NCBI GenBank assembly: GCA_017521325.1
Contig: JAFXCV010000045.1
Span: forward strand, 26,014-90,013
From: Oscillospiraceae bacterium
Lineage (GTDB): Bacteria > Bacillota > Clostridia > Oscillospirales > Ruminococcaceae
Reading direction: 5' to 3'
Length of the DNA: 64,000 nt
Each line of letters begins with the position of its first letter. Positions within the stretch are counted from its first letter, which is position 1. The notes under the pieces were generated by a model. It saw nothing but the letters and a program-made list of their open reading frames with translations, was not told the origin of the DNA and made no database searches. The translations under genes and the position numbers were made by a program. This document shows positions 8,756 to 17,321 of this stretch, piece by piece.

Positions 8756-9178
8756 ATGAAAATTATGTCCGTAGACTTCGGCGACGCCCGCACAGGGCTT
8801 GCCATCTGCGACAAATCGGAATTCCTCGCATCACCCGTGTGTGTCGTGCAGGAGCGTCATTTTGAACGCTGCGCCGATGCGGTTGCCGCCAAGGCAAAGG
8901 AACAGGGGGCGGAGCTGATTGTCGTGGGCTACCCGAAAAATATGAATAATACCATCGGCGAGCGTGCCGAGAAATGCATGAATTTTGCAAAGCTTCTGGA
9001 GGAGCGCACGGGACTGGAAACCGTGATGTGGGATGAGAGAAGCACCACTGTTTCCGCACACAACTACCTCAATGCGACCAATACCAGAGGAAAAAAACGC
9101 AAGGCGGTCGTGGATGCAGTCGCAGCGGTCATCATCCTCGAAAGCTACCTTGCCTACAGAAAGAATTGCATGAAATAA
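8756..9178 (+). CDS. ruvX: Putative pre-16S rRNA nuclease / Holliday junction resolvase-like YqgF
   Basis: RNase H-like fold nuclease implicated in trimming pre-16S rRNA, sometimes called Holliday junction resolvase-like. The 140 residues begin with the family N-terminus SVDFGDARTGLAICD (catalytic Asp), continue with VVGYPKNMNNTIGERAE and the WDERSTTVSAHNYL block, and end with a conserved VVDAVAAVIILESYL helix holding the last acidic residue. Start placed at ATG 8756 after GAGGGA; a TTG at 8738 would add six residues. The GAAA-rich 60 bp upstream shows no clear promoter. Confidence 0.92.
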   Translation: MKIMSVDFGDARTGLAICDKSEFLASPVCVVQERHFERCADAVAAKAKEQGAELIVVGYPKNMNNTIGERAEKCMNFAKLLEERTGLETVMWDERSTTVSAHNYLNATNTRGKKRKAVVDAVAAVIILESYLAYRKNCMK

Positions 9179-9181
9179 GTA

Positions 9182-9293
9182 CGGCACCGCCGCTTGTCCG
9201 AAGGACAAAAGGCGGTATATCGCCTGTGCCGGCTCGGCACCGCCGCTTGTCCGAAGGACAAAAGGCGGTATATTGCCCGTGCCGGCTCGGCAC
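9182..9293. repeat. 53-bp palindromic unit, tandemly duplicated
   Basis: Two head-to-tail copies (9182-9234 and 9235-9287) differ at two positions, and the first bases of a third follow. Each unit folds on itself: CGGCAC pairs with GTGCCG, CCGCC with GGCGG, and TTGTCC with GGACAA around GAA. It sits between ruvX and a convergent small gene, where both 3' ends meet. It resembles a REP-like palindromic unit; no other copy was noticed in the window. Confidence 0.85.
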
Positions 9294-9467
9294 TTAGCGC
9301 ATCATAGACGTAATATCATCCACCACGCACCCTGCTGCATGGAGTGCCTGCTCTGCATGACGCTTCATGCGGTGCTTCTGTCGGTCGGATGTTTTTGACA
9401 AAAGATAGCAGGCAGTTCCTGCAACTGCACCTACTGCCATGCCCTTGACAAGTGTACTCATTTTCAT
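9294..9467 (-). CDS. Small 57-residue membrane-associated peptide (YtxH-like size and layout)
   Basis: Begins MKMSTLVKGMAVGAVAGT, giving one glycine/alanine-rich hydrophobic segment (about residues 4-23), then a basic stretch (KTSDRQKHRMKRH) and an amphipathic C-terminus ending in SMMR. The layout resembles small YtxH-type membrane-anchored proteins, but similarity is not strong enough to name a family. The reading frame is supported by an excellent Shine-Dalgarno (AAAGGAGGG) 8-10 bases before ATG. It is divergent from trmL. Function unknown. Confidence 0.65.
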   Translation of the reverse strand: MKMSTLVKGMAVGAVAGTACYLLSKTSDRQKHRMKRHAEQALHAAGCVVDDITSMMR

Positions 9468-9470
9468 TTG

Positions 9471-9493
9471 CTATCCCTCCTTTGCAGGGATAG
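9471..9493 (-). promoter_or_regulatory. Inverted repeat covering the ribosome-binding site of the 57-residue gene
   Basis: Perfect 8-bp arms (9471-9478 and 9486-9493) around a 7-base loop. In the minus-strand mRNA the loop and 3' arm contain the AAGGAGGG Shine-Dalgarno, 3 bases before the start codon context. Folding would hide the ribosome-binding site; it could also be a DNA operator. Confidence 0.5.
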
Positions 9494-9559
9494 TATATGA
9501 AAATGCAGTTGAAATATCATTGGTAAAATCCGATGAATTTTTTTATAAGGAGATTTCCC

Positions 9560-10063
9560 ATGTCGCTCAACATCGTTCTTTGTGAGCCGCAGATTCCGCA
9601 GAATACCGGCAATATATCCCGCACCTGCGCCGTAACGGGCGCTAAACTCCATCTGATCCATCCTTTTGGTTTTACGATTACGGATAAGCAGCTCAAGCGT
9701 GCAGGTCTTGATTACTGGGATAAGCTGGATATTACCGAATACGAAAGCCTTTCCGATTTTTTGCAGAAACACGAAAATGACCGCATCTACCTGTTCACCA
9801 CAAAGGGTCGTTTGCGGCACAGCGATGTGCAGTATCCGCAGGATTCGGACATTTATCTGATGTTTGGCAGAGAGGATGCAGGACTTCCCGAGGAGCTGCT
9901 CTTTGCGCACCCCGAAAGCTGCTTGCGTATTCCGATGCGTCCGACGCTGCGCAGTCTGAACCTTTCCAATTCCGTGGCAATTGCAGCATATGAAGTGCTG
10001 CGGCAGTGGGATTATCCGGAACTGGAAGCACAGGGAAACCTGACAAAATTTGAATGGGAATAA
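9560..10063 (+). CDS. trmL: tRNA (cytidine(34)-2'-O)-methyltransferase, SPOUT family
   Basis: Methylates the ribose of the wobble base in tRNA-Leu species. The 167 residues open with NIVLCEPQIPQNTGNISRTC, the typical TrmL N-terminus, and carry the knotted SAM-binding region: MFGREDAGLPEEL (about 105), IPM (about 129) and LRSLNLSNSVAIAAYE. Start taken at ATG 9560, 7 bases after AAGGAG; an upstream ATG at 9533 lacks a ribosome-binding site. degV follows after 14 bases. Confidence 0.94.
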   Translation: MSLNIVLCEPQIPQNTGNISRTCAVTGAKLHLIHPFGFTITDKQLKRAGLDYWDKLDITEYESLSDFLQKHENDRIYLFTTKGRLRHSDVQYPQDSDIYLMFGREDAGLPEELLFAHPESCLRIPMRPTLRSLNLSNSVAIAAYEVLRQWDYPELEAQGNLTKFEWE

Positions 10064-10077
10064 AGGAGAAAATACAA

Positions 10078-10947
10078 ATGGAGAAGATCAAAATCGTAAC
10101 CGATTCCGCAAGCGATATTCAGCTTGCACAGGCAGAAGCGCTTGGCATTGAAATTCTGAGCGTCATGCTCAGCGTGAATGGAGAATCCTACCGTGAGCTG
10201 GTCGATCTGTCCACGGATGAGTTCTATGAGCTTCTGGAAAAATCTGATGAACTGCCCACCAGCTCCCAGATCACCGCATTTACCTATAACGAAAAGTTCA
10301 AGCAGTACCTTGATGAGGGTTACACGGATGTCATTTGTGTGTGCATCAACAGCAAGGGCTCCGCAACCTACCGCAATGCCTGCATGGCAAAGGAGGAGCT
10401 GTATGAGAACTACCCGATGGCTTCAGAGCAGATGCGTATCCATGTGGTGGATTCCCGTAGTTACAGTGCATTGTACGGCTATCCTGTCAGACAGGCGGCA
10501 TTGCAGGCTGCACAGGGAGCATCCGCTGATGAAATCGTTGCTTATCTGGAAGACTGGTTTTCCAAGGTCAGCGTCTATTTTGTACCGATGACGCTCAAAT
10601 ATGTCAAGAAATCCGGAAGAGTATCAGCAGCCGCTGCATTTGCAGGCGATCTTCTGGGATTGCGACCCATTATCCGTATCTGCGACGGTGAAACTTCCAT
10701 TTCTGAAAAGATCCGTGGTGAAAAGAAGATCGTTCCCCATCTTGCAGACTGGGCGCAGAAGATGATGATTCCGGAAACTCCCTACATCATTCTTCACGGC
10801 TGCAGCCGTGAATATTCTGATGCGCTCGGCGAAGAACTCACCAAACGCCTCGGATATCCGCCTGCGGAGTATACCAAGATCGGTGCTGCCATTTCCATCA
10901 ATGCAGGCCCCGATGTTGCAGCAGTTATTATTCTTGAAAATCGCTGA
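10078..10947 (+). CDS. DegV family fatty-acid-binding protein
   Basis: DegV/FakB-type proteins bind a fatty acid and, where FakA exists, present it for phosphorylation. The 289 residues begin IKIVTDSASDI, the defining N-terminus, followed by LPTSSQITAFTY (fatty-acid pocket loop), INSKGSATYRNA, VVDSRSYSALYGYPV and KYVKKSGRVSAAAAFAGDLLGLRPI. It starts 14 bases after trmL with AAAGGAG and is probably cotranscribed. Which lipid it carries cannot be told. Confidence 0.9.
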   Translation: MEKIKIVTDSASDIQLAQAEALGIEILSVMLSVNGESYRELVDLSTDEFYELLEKSDELPTSSQITAFTYNEKFKQYLDEGYTDVICVCINSKGSATYRNACMAKEELYENYPMASEQMRIHVVDSRSYSALYGYPVRQAALQAAQGASADEIVAYLEDWFSKVSVYFVPMTLKYVKKSGRVSAAAAFAGDLLGLRPIIRICDGETSISEKIRGEKKIVPHLADWAQKMMIPETPYIILHGCSREYSDALGEELTKRLGYPPAEYTKIGAAISINAGPDVAAVIILENR

Positions 10948-11004
10948 CGCCCATTGTTTGCACATCTGCCGCAGTGTGGATGTGCAATTGCATTCGGAGG
11001 TACT

Positions 11005-12225
11005 ATGAATTATCAGCTTATCATCATCGGCGGCGGTGCCTCCGGACTTGCGGCGGCATTTGCCGCTGCATCTTATGGTGTGGAACGTATCGCTGTACTT
11101 GAACGCACAGCGAGAGTCGGCAAAAAAATTCTTGTCACAGGAAATGGCAGATGCAACCTCAGCCATACACCCGTTTCCGCAGCCGATTATTACGGCAGTG
11201 TTCCTGTTGGGGAAATCCTCACAGCATTCGGAACTGCCGAGTCGTTCTTCGAAACACTCGGTCTGCACTGCCGCAGGGATAGCGCAGGGAGAATCTACCC
11301 CTACAGCATGCATGCCGCATCCGTGCTTGATGCACTGCGTCTTGCATGCAATAGGTACGGCGTGGAGGAAATCTGCGACGCACAAGTCACAGCCCTGCAT
11401 CCGCAGAAAGGCGGCTGGCTTGTGCATACGGAAAATGCAGACTATACCGCAGAAAATGTCATCTTTGCAGCGGGCGGATTTGCCGCACCGCACCTTGGAA
11501 CCGATGGAAGTGCATGGGAGCTTCTCAAAAAACTGGGCATTCCGCTTGCGCCCCCAAGCCCCGTGCTTTGTCCGATTATGTCCGATGCCGCAATGCTCCG
11601 CCCTCTGAAAGGACTGCGTGTCCGTGCCGATGCAAAGCTTATGCAGAGAAACACATGCCTTTATGAAGAACAGGGCGAGGTACAGTTCACCGAACGTACC
11701 GTTTCCGGCATCTGTATTTTCAATATGGCATCCCATATCCGTGGGGAAAAATGCTCGGAATACCGCATAGTTCTCGATCTTATGCCCGAACAGAATGCAG
11801 AGGATACGCTCTCCATGCTCTACGGCTTTCAGGCTGTACGCAATGACGGTGATTGTGAATCCCTCCTGTCCGGAATGTTCCAGAAGCCGCTTTCACGTCT
11901 GATTCTCAAGGTGTGCAATGTGACAGCAGATATGCCGTGCATGATGCTCAACGGCAGAAAAATCCGTGAAATTGCCGAAACTATCCATCACCTTTCCTTT
12001 CCTGTCAAAGGAGTATCCGAATGGAAACAAGCGCAGGCGACTGCAGGCGGTGTGATCGGCGATGCACTGGATGCACATTTGCAGGTCAGAAATCATCCGC
12101 ATCTCTATGTTGTCGGTGAGGCTGCCGATGTGCATAGTCTTTGCGGAGGCTACCATCTGCATTGGGCATGGGCAAGCGGTGTTTGGGCAGCAAAGCATAT
12201 CGCCGAAAGGAGCAGTGAGCGATGA
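11005..12225 (+). CDS. NAD(P)/FAD-dependent oxidoreductase, HI0933/BaiN family
   Basis: Flavoprotein of the HI0933-like group. The 406 residues start YQLIIIGGGASGLAAAFAAA (dinucleotide-binding GxGxxG), then RVGKKILVTGNGRCNLSH, a family hallmark, an internal FAAGGFAAPHLGTDGSAWEL and the C-terminal VVGEAADVHSLCGGYHLHWAWASG, where flavin-family C-termini usually read GE..D..G..GGYN.Q.A..SG. Physiological substrate is unknown in most species. Start ATG 11005 has CGGAGG. Its stop overlaps the next flavoprotein start. Confidence 0.88.
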   Translation: MNYQLIIIGGGASGLAAAFAAASYGVERIAVLERTARVGKKILVTGNGRCNLSHTPVSAADYYGSVPVGEILTAFGTAESFFETLGLHCRRDSAGRIYPYSMHAASVLDALRLACNRYGVEEICDAQVTALHPQKGGWLVHTENADYTAENVIFAAGGFAAPHLGTDGSAWELLKKLGIPLAPPSPVLCPIMSDAAMLRPLKGLRVRADAKLMQRNTCLYEEQGEVQFTERTVSGICIFNMASHIRGEKCSEYRIVLDLMPEQNAEDTLSMLYGFQAVRNDGDCESLLSGMFQKPLSRLILKVCNVTADMPCMMLNGRKIREIAETIHHLSFPVKGVSEWKQAQATAGGVIGDALDAHLQVRNHPHLYVVGEAADVHSLCGGYHLHWAWASGVWAAKHIAERSSER

Positions 12226-13829
12226 TCCGTATACAGAATATCCGCATGCCGCTTGATTATTCGGAGGATGCACTCTATCAGGCAGCAGCGAAAAAACTGC
12301 GTATTTCTGTGAAAGAAATTCTTTCCCTGAACGTGCGCAGGCGTTCCGTGGATGCACGAAAGAGGGGACAGGTGTCCTTTCTCTTTTCGCTGGATATCGC
12401 TGTAAAACAAGAACAGAACGTTCTGAAAAAATGCAGCACAGACCATGATATATCCTCCGTGCAGGATATCCCTTACAGCATTCCGACCGTCCGAAGCGAG
12501 GAGCGTCCTGTCGTAGTGGGCTTCGGCCCTGCAGGGATGTTTGCAGCCTATGTGCTTGCAAAAGCAGGACTTCGCCCGATCGTTCTGGAACGTGGGCTTG
12601 CGGTGGATGAGCGCATGGAAAAGGTAGCACGCTTCCGACAAAGCGGCATTCTCGACTCCGAATGCAACATCCAGTTCGGTGAGGGCGGTGCAGGTACATT
12701 TTCGGACGGAAAACTCCACACAGGCATCAAGGATCCTCGCATCCGCTTTGTTCTGGAAACCTTTGTACAGTGCGGTGCACCGTCCGAAATTCTCTGGCAG
12801 GCAAAGCCCCATATCGGTACGGACAAGCTGACAGGAACCGTCCGCAATCTCCGTGAAAGTATCCTTTCCCACGGCGGTGAGATCCGTTTCGGTGCAAGGC
12901 TGACAGGATATTCCCAAAGGGACGGAAAGCTTACCGCCCTGCAGTATATATGCAATGGAATTGAACAGGAAATTCCTGCAAAGCACGCTATACTTGCCCT
13001 CGGTCACAGTGCAAGGGATACGATGGAACTGCTCCATGACAGCGGTATCCCCCTGACACAGAAGCCCTTTGCCATGGGCGTGCGTGTGGAGCATCTCCAG
13101 TCCGACATCGACCGTGTGCTTTACGGCGCATCCGCAGGACATCCGGCACTTGGTGCAGCCGATTACAAGCTCGTGGTGCATCTTCCCAATGGCAGAAGTC
13201 TGTACACCTTCTGCATGTGTCCCGGTGGTGAAGTGGTTGCCGCCGCATCGGAGCAGGGAATGCTTGCGGTCAACGGTATGAGCCATTTTGCCAGAAACGG
13301 CAGAAACGCCAACTCTGCACTGCTTGTGGGACTGACTCCCGAGGATTTCGGCAGCGACCATCCTCTTGCAGGCATGCATCTTCAGAGAAAACTGGAGCGT
13401 GCTGCATTTTCCGCAGGTGGGGGAGGCTATGCAGCCCCTGTCATCCGTGTGGGCGACTTTTTGCAGCATCGGGAATCCGACCGTTTCGGAAAGGTCACAC
13501 CCACCTATACGCCGAACACATCCTTTGCATCGCCTGACCGCTACCTTCCTGCATATATGTGTGAAACACTCCGTGTTGGCATTACTGCCATGGATAAAAA
13601 GCTGCATGGCTTTGCCGATGCCGATGCAGTGCTGACGGGCGTAGAATCAAGAAGCTCATCTCCTGTGCGGATGAACCGAGGGGAGGATTTCCAGAGCATC
13701 GGCGTAAAGGGAATTTATCCTTGCGGCGAGGGTGCCGGCTACGCAGGAGGAATTACCTCAGCAGCTGTCGATGGCATCCGCTGTGCGGAGGCTCTCATGA
13801 AAGAAACAGGAGGAACCATTCATGCATAA
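12222..13829 (+). CDS. FAD-dependent dehydrogenase of the COG2509 type
   Basis: A 535-residue flavoprotein. It has an N-terminal ~80-residue basic extension (RIQNIRMPLDYSEDALYQAA, common to the group), the FAD motif VVGFGPAGMFAAYVLAKAG (about 92), ERGLAVDERM, an FGEGGAGTFSDGKLHTGIKD block and a C-terminal GEGAGYAGGITSAAVDGIRCAEAL. It overlaps its upstream neighbour (ATGA) and the downstream rsmA by 8 bases, so three proteins are translationally coupled. Reaction unknown. Confidence 0.88.
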   Translation: MIRIQNIRMPLDYSEDALYQAAAKKLRISVKEILSLNVRRRSVDARKRGQVSFLFSLDIAVKQEQNVLKKCSTDHDISSVQDIPYSIPTVRSEERPVVVGFGPAGMFAAYVLAKAGLRPIVLERGLAVDERMEKVARFRQSGILDSECNIQFGEGGAGTFSDGKLHTGIKDPRIRFVLETFVQCGAPSEILWQAKPHIGTDKLTGTVRNLRESILSHGGEIRFGARLTGYSQRDGKLTALQYICNGIEQEIPAKHAILALGHSARDTMELLHDSGIPLTQKPFAMGVRVEHLQSDIDRVLYGASAGHPALGAADYKLVVHLPNGRSLYTFCMCPGGEVVAAASEQGMLAVNGMSHFARNGRNANSALLVGLTPEDFGSDHPLAGMHLQRKLERAAFSAGGGGYAAPVIRVGDFLQHRESDRFGKVTPTYTPNTSFASPDRYLPAYMCETLRVGITAMDKKLHGFADADAVLTGVESRSSSPVRMNRGEDFQSIGVKGIYPCGEGAGYAGGITSAAVDGIRCAEALMKETGGTIHA

Positions 13830-14679
13830 TCTGACAGATATCAGCTATGTCCGCAGTATACTGGAACGCCACGGCTTTCATTTTTCAAAAGCGCTTGGAC
13901 AGAATTTTCTGATCAATCCCACCGTATGTCCGAGAATCGCTGAAATGGGCAATGCCGCAGCAGGCTTCGGGGTGCTTGAAATCGGAACGGGAGTCGGAAC
14001 TCTCACCGCAGAGCTTGCAAAGCGTGCGGATAAGGTCGTTGCCGTTGAACTTGATGACAGACTGTTCCCGATTCTTGAGGAAACACTGGCTGATTTCAAT
14101 AATGTCAAGGTCATCCACGGCGATGCGATGAAATATGACCTTGCATCCCTCATTGCAGAGGAATTTCAGGGGCTTCATGTTGCGGTCTGTGCAAACCTTC
14201 CGTACTATATCACATCTCCGCTGATCATGCGCCTGCTCGAAGAAAAGCTCCCCATTGAAACCATCACCGTCATGGTGCAGAAGGAGGCAGCACAGCGCCT
14301 GTGCGCTCCCATCGGAAGCCGTGAATCGGGCGCCGTATCCGTAGCCGTAGCCTTTTATGGGCAGGCAAAGCAGCTCTTTGGCGTATCAAGGGGAAGCTTC
14401 ATGCCGGCACCGAATGTGGATTCTGCCGTCATTCAGATCACACTGCATCAGGAAAAACCGTGGCAGGTAAAGGACGAAGCGACATTCTTCCGCATGGTTA
14501 AGGTCGGCTTTTCCCAGAGAAGAAAGCAACTTTCCGGCGTGCTTGCAGGCGGTCTTTCCATTCCGAAGGCACGCATGCAGGAGATTTTTGCAGATGCGGA
14601 AATTCCCCAGAACGTTCGCATCGAGGCGCTGACCATGGAGGAACTGGTAAGACTTGCCAACGCCCTTGCGGATACATAA
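13822..14679 (+). CDS. rsmA: 16S rRNA (adenine 1518/1519-N6)-dimethyltransferase
   Basis: KsgA: dimethylates two adenosines in the 3' hairpin of 16S rRNA during 30S assembly. The 285 residues contain KALGQNFLINP, the SAM motif LEIGTGVGTLTAELAKRA, acidic motif VAVELDDRL, the catalytic NLPYYITSPL (about 131) and the C-terminal helical domain with FSQRRKQLSG. The Shine-Dalgarno is within the preceding gene. A strong terminator closes the transcript 21 bases after the stop. Confidence 0.97.
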   Translation: MHNLTDISYVRSILERHGFHFSKALGQNFLINPTVCPRIAEMGNAAAGFGVLEIGTGVGTLTAELAKRADKVVAVELDDRLFPILEETLADFNNVKVIHGDAMKYDLASLIAEEFQGLHVAVCANLPYYITSPLIMRLLEEKLPIETITVMVQKEAAQRLCAPIGSRESGAVSVAVAFYGQAKQLFGVSRGSFMPAPNVDSAVIQITLHQEKPWQVKDEATFFRMVKVGFSQRRKQLSGVLAGGLSIPKARMQEIFADAEIPQNVRIEALTMEELVRLANALADT

Positions 14680-14699
14680 TACAGAAATTCCAAAACTCT

Positions 14700-14730
14700 C
14701 CCCGATACACGACGTATCGGGGAATTTTTT
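14700..14730 (+). terminator. Intrinsic terminator after rsmA
   Basis: A perfect 9-bp stem (14700-14708 with 14714-14722), ACGAC loop, then AATTTTTT. Ends the transcript of the two flavoproteins and rsmA. Confidence 0.9.
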
Positions 14731-14807
14731 CGGGCAATTCTCATTCTCTCCTCAAATCGCAGGAAATGGCATGCACCTTCCCGAATATGTGGAAATCCAA
14801 CAATTCA

Positions 14808-14842
14808 TTCCGACAAAACTTCTCTTTGTTTTCTGGTATAAT
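14808..14842 (+). promoter_or_regulatory. Candidate Spo0A-dependent promoter of spoIIE
   Basis: A perfect -10 TATAAT (14837-14842) has no usable -35 at 17 bp, but CCGACA (14810-14815) stands exactly 21 bp upstream. On the other strand that segment reads TGTCGGA, one mismatch from the Spo0A box TGTCGAA. In Bacillus subtilis the spoIIE promoter is a sigma-A promoter with 21-bp spacing activated by Spo0A at its -35, so this layout is a convincing parallel, though based on one weak box. Confidence 0.5.
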
Positions 14843-14878
14843 GAGTTCATATACAGAATAACAGAGAGGAGCATTTTC

Positions 14879-17149
14879 ATGCAACACATCAAACAACTAT
14901 TCGCCCATGAGGCAGTCCGCCTGCCGCTTGAATGTCTGGCGGCATTTTCCGCAGGCTACCTGCTTTCCGTCGGTACGATCTGCGGTATTGTGTCGCCCCT
15001 TGCCGCAGCCCTTGCAGGAATCTGTACGCCCTTGTATGCATTCTTCATTCTTTGCGGAAGTCTGCTTGCCTACATCGTACAGGGAGCGCCGTCTGAAATG
15101 ACCTTCCTGCTTGCGTGTCTTGTCAGTGTGAGCTGCATGCGCATTCTTTTCTATGAAGCACGCCGTCCCCATGTCCTTGCAATTCTGACCGTCATTTCCT
15201 GCAGTGCGGCAGGCGTTGTCAATGATCTCGTTTTTTCCGCACAGGGGGGATTGATGCCGCTGTATCTTCTGGCTGCAATGCTCATCGGACTTGCCGCCTT
15301 TTTTCTTTCCGATGCGTGGAATGCATATGCAGCAAACAGGCGGATCCTGCTCGATACAGGAAAAAGCTTTACTTTTTCCATTGTCTATCTTCTGGCAATA
15401 GCTGCACTTTGCGGACTTGACCTGCCCTTTTGCAATCCCGGAAGAATTGCGGGAATCTTTATTACCCTTCTTGCTGCACGACAGTTCCGTCAGGGCGGCG
15501 GCACGCTGCTTGGTGCCCTAAGCGCATGCGCCGCAGTGCTGTGCAATGTGAAGCTCGGCATGCCCCTGCTCTTTCTTCCGGTAACGGCCATGCTTGCAGG
15601 ATTTCTCAGCCATCTTCCGAATGCGATTTTTATCCCCGTTTTCTTCCTGATGCAGACCCTTGGCAGCATCGTGTTTGACAGCAGCATGGAGCTTGTGAAG
15701 GTTCTTCTGGAGCTGGTAATTTCCTGTTTTCTCTATGCCCTGTGCAGCCGTGCGCCGCTGTATCGTATTCTGATGTTCCATTCCGAAAAGCCTGTAAACG
15801 GTCAGTGCGTCATGCAAAGAGAACAGTTTCTCTCGCATTCCATTGGAGATCTGCGTGAAGAGGCAGCGGAAATTATGCAAAGACTGCGCCCCGAAAAGAA
15901 TGTGGATGCGGTAGCGCATGCAAAGGAACGCCTTTGCACGGGCTGCAAGAACGAGAATTACTGCTGGCAGGATCGTCGGGATATGACGGAGGATGCCTTC
16001 CGACAGCTTTTGCATTTTCCAGCGGCAAATCCGGGGCCCGAGGCAATGGCAGGATGCGTGCGCCGTGGAACAATGGCAGAATGCTTCCGTGAATGCGGTC
16101 GTAATATTGCGCTTGAAAAAAGCCGATGCGTGCATCTTTCGCAGAGCAGGAACGTGATGCTCGAGTATTTCCACCTGATGGAGGAGATGACAACGGACAG
16201 CGCACGTCAGCGTGAGGTGCAGCTGTGCGTGCAGGAAACCGAGGGGCTGCAGGAGATACTCCGACACTGCAAATGCGAATTCCGAAGCTGCTTTGTCCAT
16301 CGCCTGAAAAGCGGCAGGTATGCAGCCGAAATTTATACATCCTCTCCGCTTGCTGCCGAAGGCGCAGTGCTGCCCCTCCTGCAGGAGCTTTTGCATGTGG
16401 AAATGTGCGCAGGCGTTACCCATCGCAATGCAGATGCCATGCGCTACTGCTTTTATCAGAAACCGCCCTATTCTCTTGAATTCTCCATCCGCAGCATCCA
16501 TGCGCCCGGCTATTCCAGATGCGGCGATACGGCGGATGCATTTACGGATGCCGAAGGGAACCAATACCTCCTCCTTTCCGATGGAATGGGAAGCGGTGCA
16601 TCTGCATCCCTCGTGTCAAAGCTTGCGGTTCGTGCATTTACTCGCCTTGTCTGCAGCGGCATGCCCTGCGCAACCGCCATCCGTTTTGTCAATGCCATGC
16701 TGCTTTCCGAAACGAGCAATGAGGATTTTGCAACCCTTGATGTGCTGTTCCTGAATGCCGACAGCGGCGAGCTGCAGCTCTATAAATCCGGCGCATCCTC
16801 CACATTGTTCCTGCACGGCGGACAGGTCATGAAAATTTCATCCCCAAGCTTTCCCATCGGCATCGTGCCGCAGGCGGAGCCTTTCCGCAAGACGCTCTCC
16901 TCCTTTGCAGGGGACAGGATCGTTATGCTCTCCGACGGCATCCATGAGGCCGAATTTCCGTTTGTCAAGGAGCTTCTGCTGCGCTGTGTTCCGCTTGGTG
17001 AAATGATTACGCAGATTTGTGAAAAAGCAGGAATATTCCATGCCGGAAAAGCAGATGATGATATTACCGTGATCGCTGCAAGAGTGCTTTGCGAGTCACA
17101 GAATCCTTCTGCAATACCGCAGGATTCTTTGCAGGCGGCAGCAAGCTGA
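14879..17149 (+). CDS. spoIIE: Stage II sporulation protein E, PP2C-type phosphatase
   Basis: Membrane serine phosphatase that dephosphorylates SpoIIAA to activate sigma-F in the forespore and helps place the polar septum. The 756 residues contain about ten hydrophobic segments in the first ~300, a central region with conserved cysteines (LCTGCKNENYCW near 353), and a C-terminal PP2C domain (about 540-745) with LLSDGMGSG, SDGIHEAE and KADDDITVIA metal-binding motifs. ATG 14879 follows GAGAGGAG. Single-gene transcript with its own promoter. Its presence indicates descent from, and probably membership of, a spore-forming lineage. Confidence 0.93.
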   Translation: MQHIKQLFAHEAVRLPLECLAAFSAGYLLSVGTICGIVSPLAAALAGICTPLYAFFILCGSLLAYIVQGAPSEMTFLLACLVSVSCMRILFYEARRPHVLAILTVISCSAAGVVNDLVFSAQGGLMPLYLLAAMLIGLAAFFLSDAWNAYAANRRILLDTGKSFTFSIVYLLAIAALCGLDLPFCNPGRIAGIFITLLAARQFRQGGGTLLGALSACAAVLCNVKLGMPLLFLPVTAMLAGFLSHLPNAIFIPVFFLMQTLGSIVFDSSMELVKVLLELVISCFLYALCSRAPLYRILMFHSEKPVNGQCVMQREQFLSHSIGDLREEAAEIMQRLRPEKNVDAVAHAKERLCTGCKNENYCWQDRRDMTEDAFRQLLHFPAANPGPEAMAGCVRRGTMAECFRECGRNIALEKSRCVHLSQSRNVMLEYFHLMEEMTTDSARQREVQLCVQETEGLQEILRHCKCEFRSCFVHRLKSGRYAAEIYTSSPLAAEGAVLPLLQELLHVEMCAGVTHRNADAMRYCFYQKPPYSLEFSIRSIHAPGYSRCGDTADAFTDAEGNQYLLLSDGMGSGASASLVSKLAVRAFTRLVCSGMPCATAIRFVNAMLLSETSNEDFATLDVLFLNADSGELQLYKSGASSTLFLHGGQVMKISSPSFPIGIVPQAEPFRKTLSSFAGDRIVMLSDGIHEAEFPFVKELLLRCVPLGEMITQICEKAGIFHAGKADDDITVIAARVLCESQNPSAIPQDSLQAAAS

Positions 17150-17194
17150 AAATGCAATGCTTTGATTCTCCTTTTTCATTCCTGAAAAATATAA

Positions 17195-17214
17195 ATTCGT
17201 CATATTGCATAAAT
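17195..17214 (+). promoter_or_regulatory. 20-bp motif shared with the intergenic region at 24215
   Basis: ATTCGTCATATTGCATAAAT here and 24215-24234 differ at only two of 20 positions, and both lie in AT-rich upstream regions of metabolic genes. Function unknown; could be a binding site of a common regulator. Confidence 0.35.
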
Positions 17215-17270
17215 TTCAAGAAGCTTTATTATTATACTCTATGAAATTCAAACACATAAATTGAAAACTC

Positions 17271-17299
17271 TTGCATCGAAACCGGATTTCTGCTACAAT
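17271..17299 (+). promoter_or_regulatory. Sigma-A-type promoter of the glycogen operon
   Basis: TTGCAT (17271-17276), 17 bp, TACAAT (17294-17299), 22 bp before glgB. Good Shine-Dalgarno AAGGGGG at 17308. Confidence 0.75.
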
Positions 17300-17321
17300 A
17301 GATGTATAAGGGGGCGAAACC

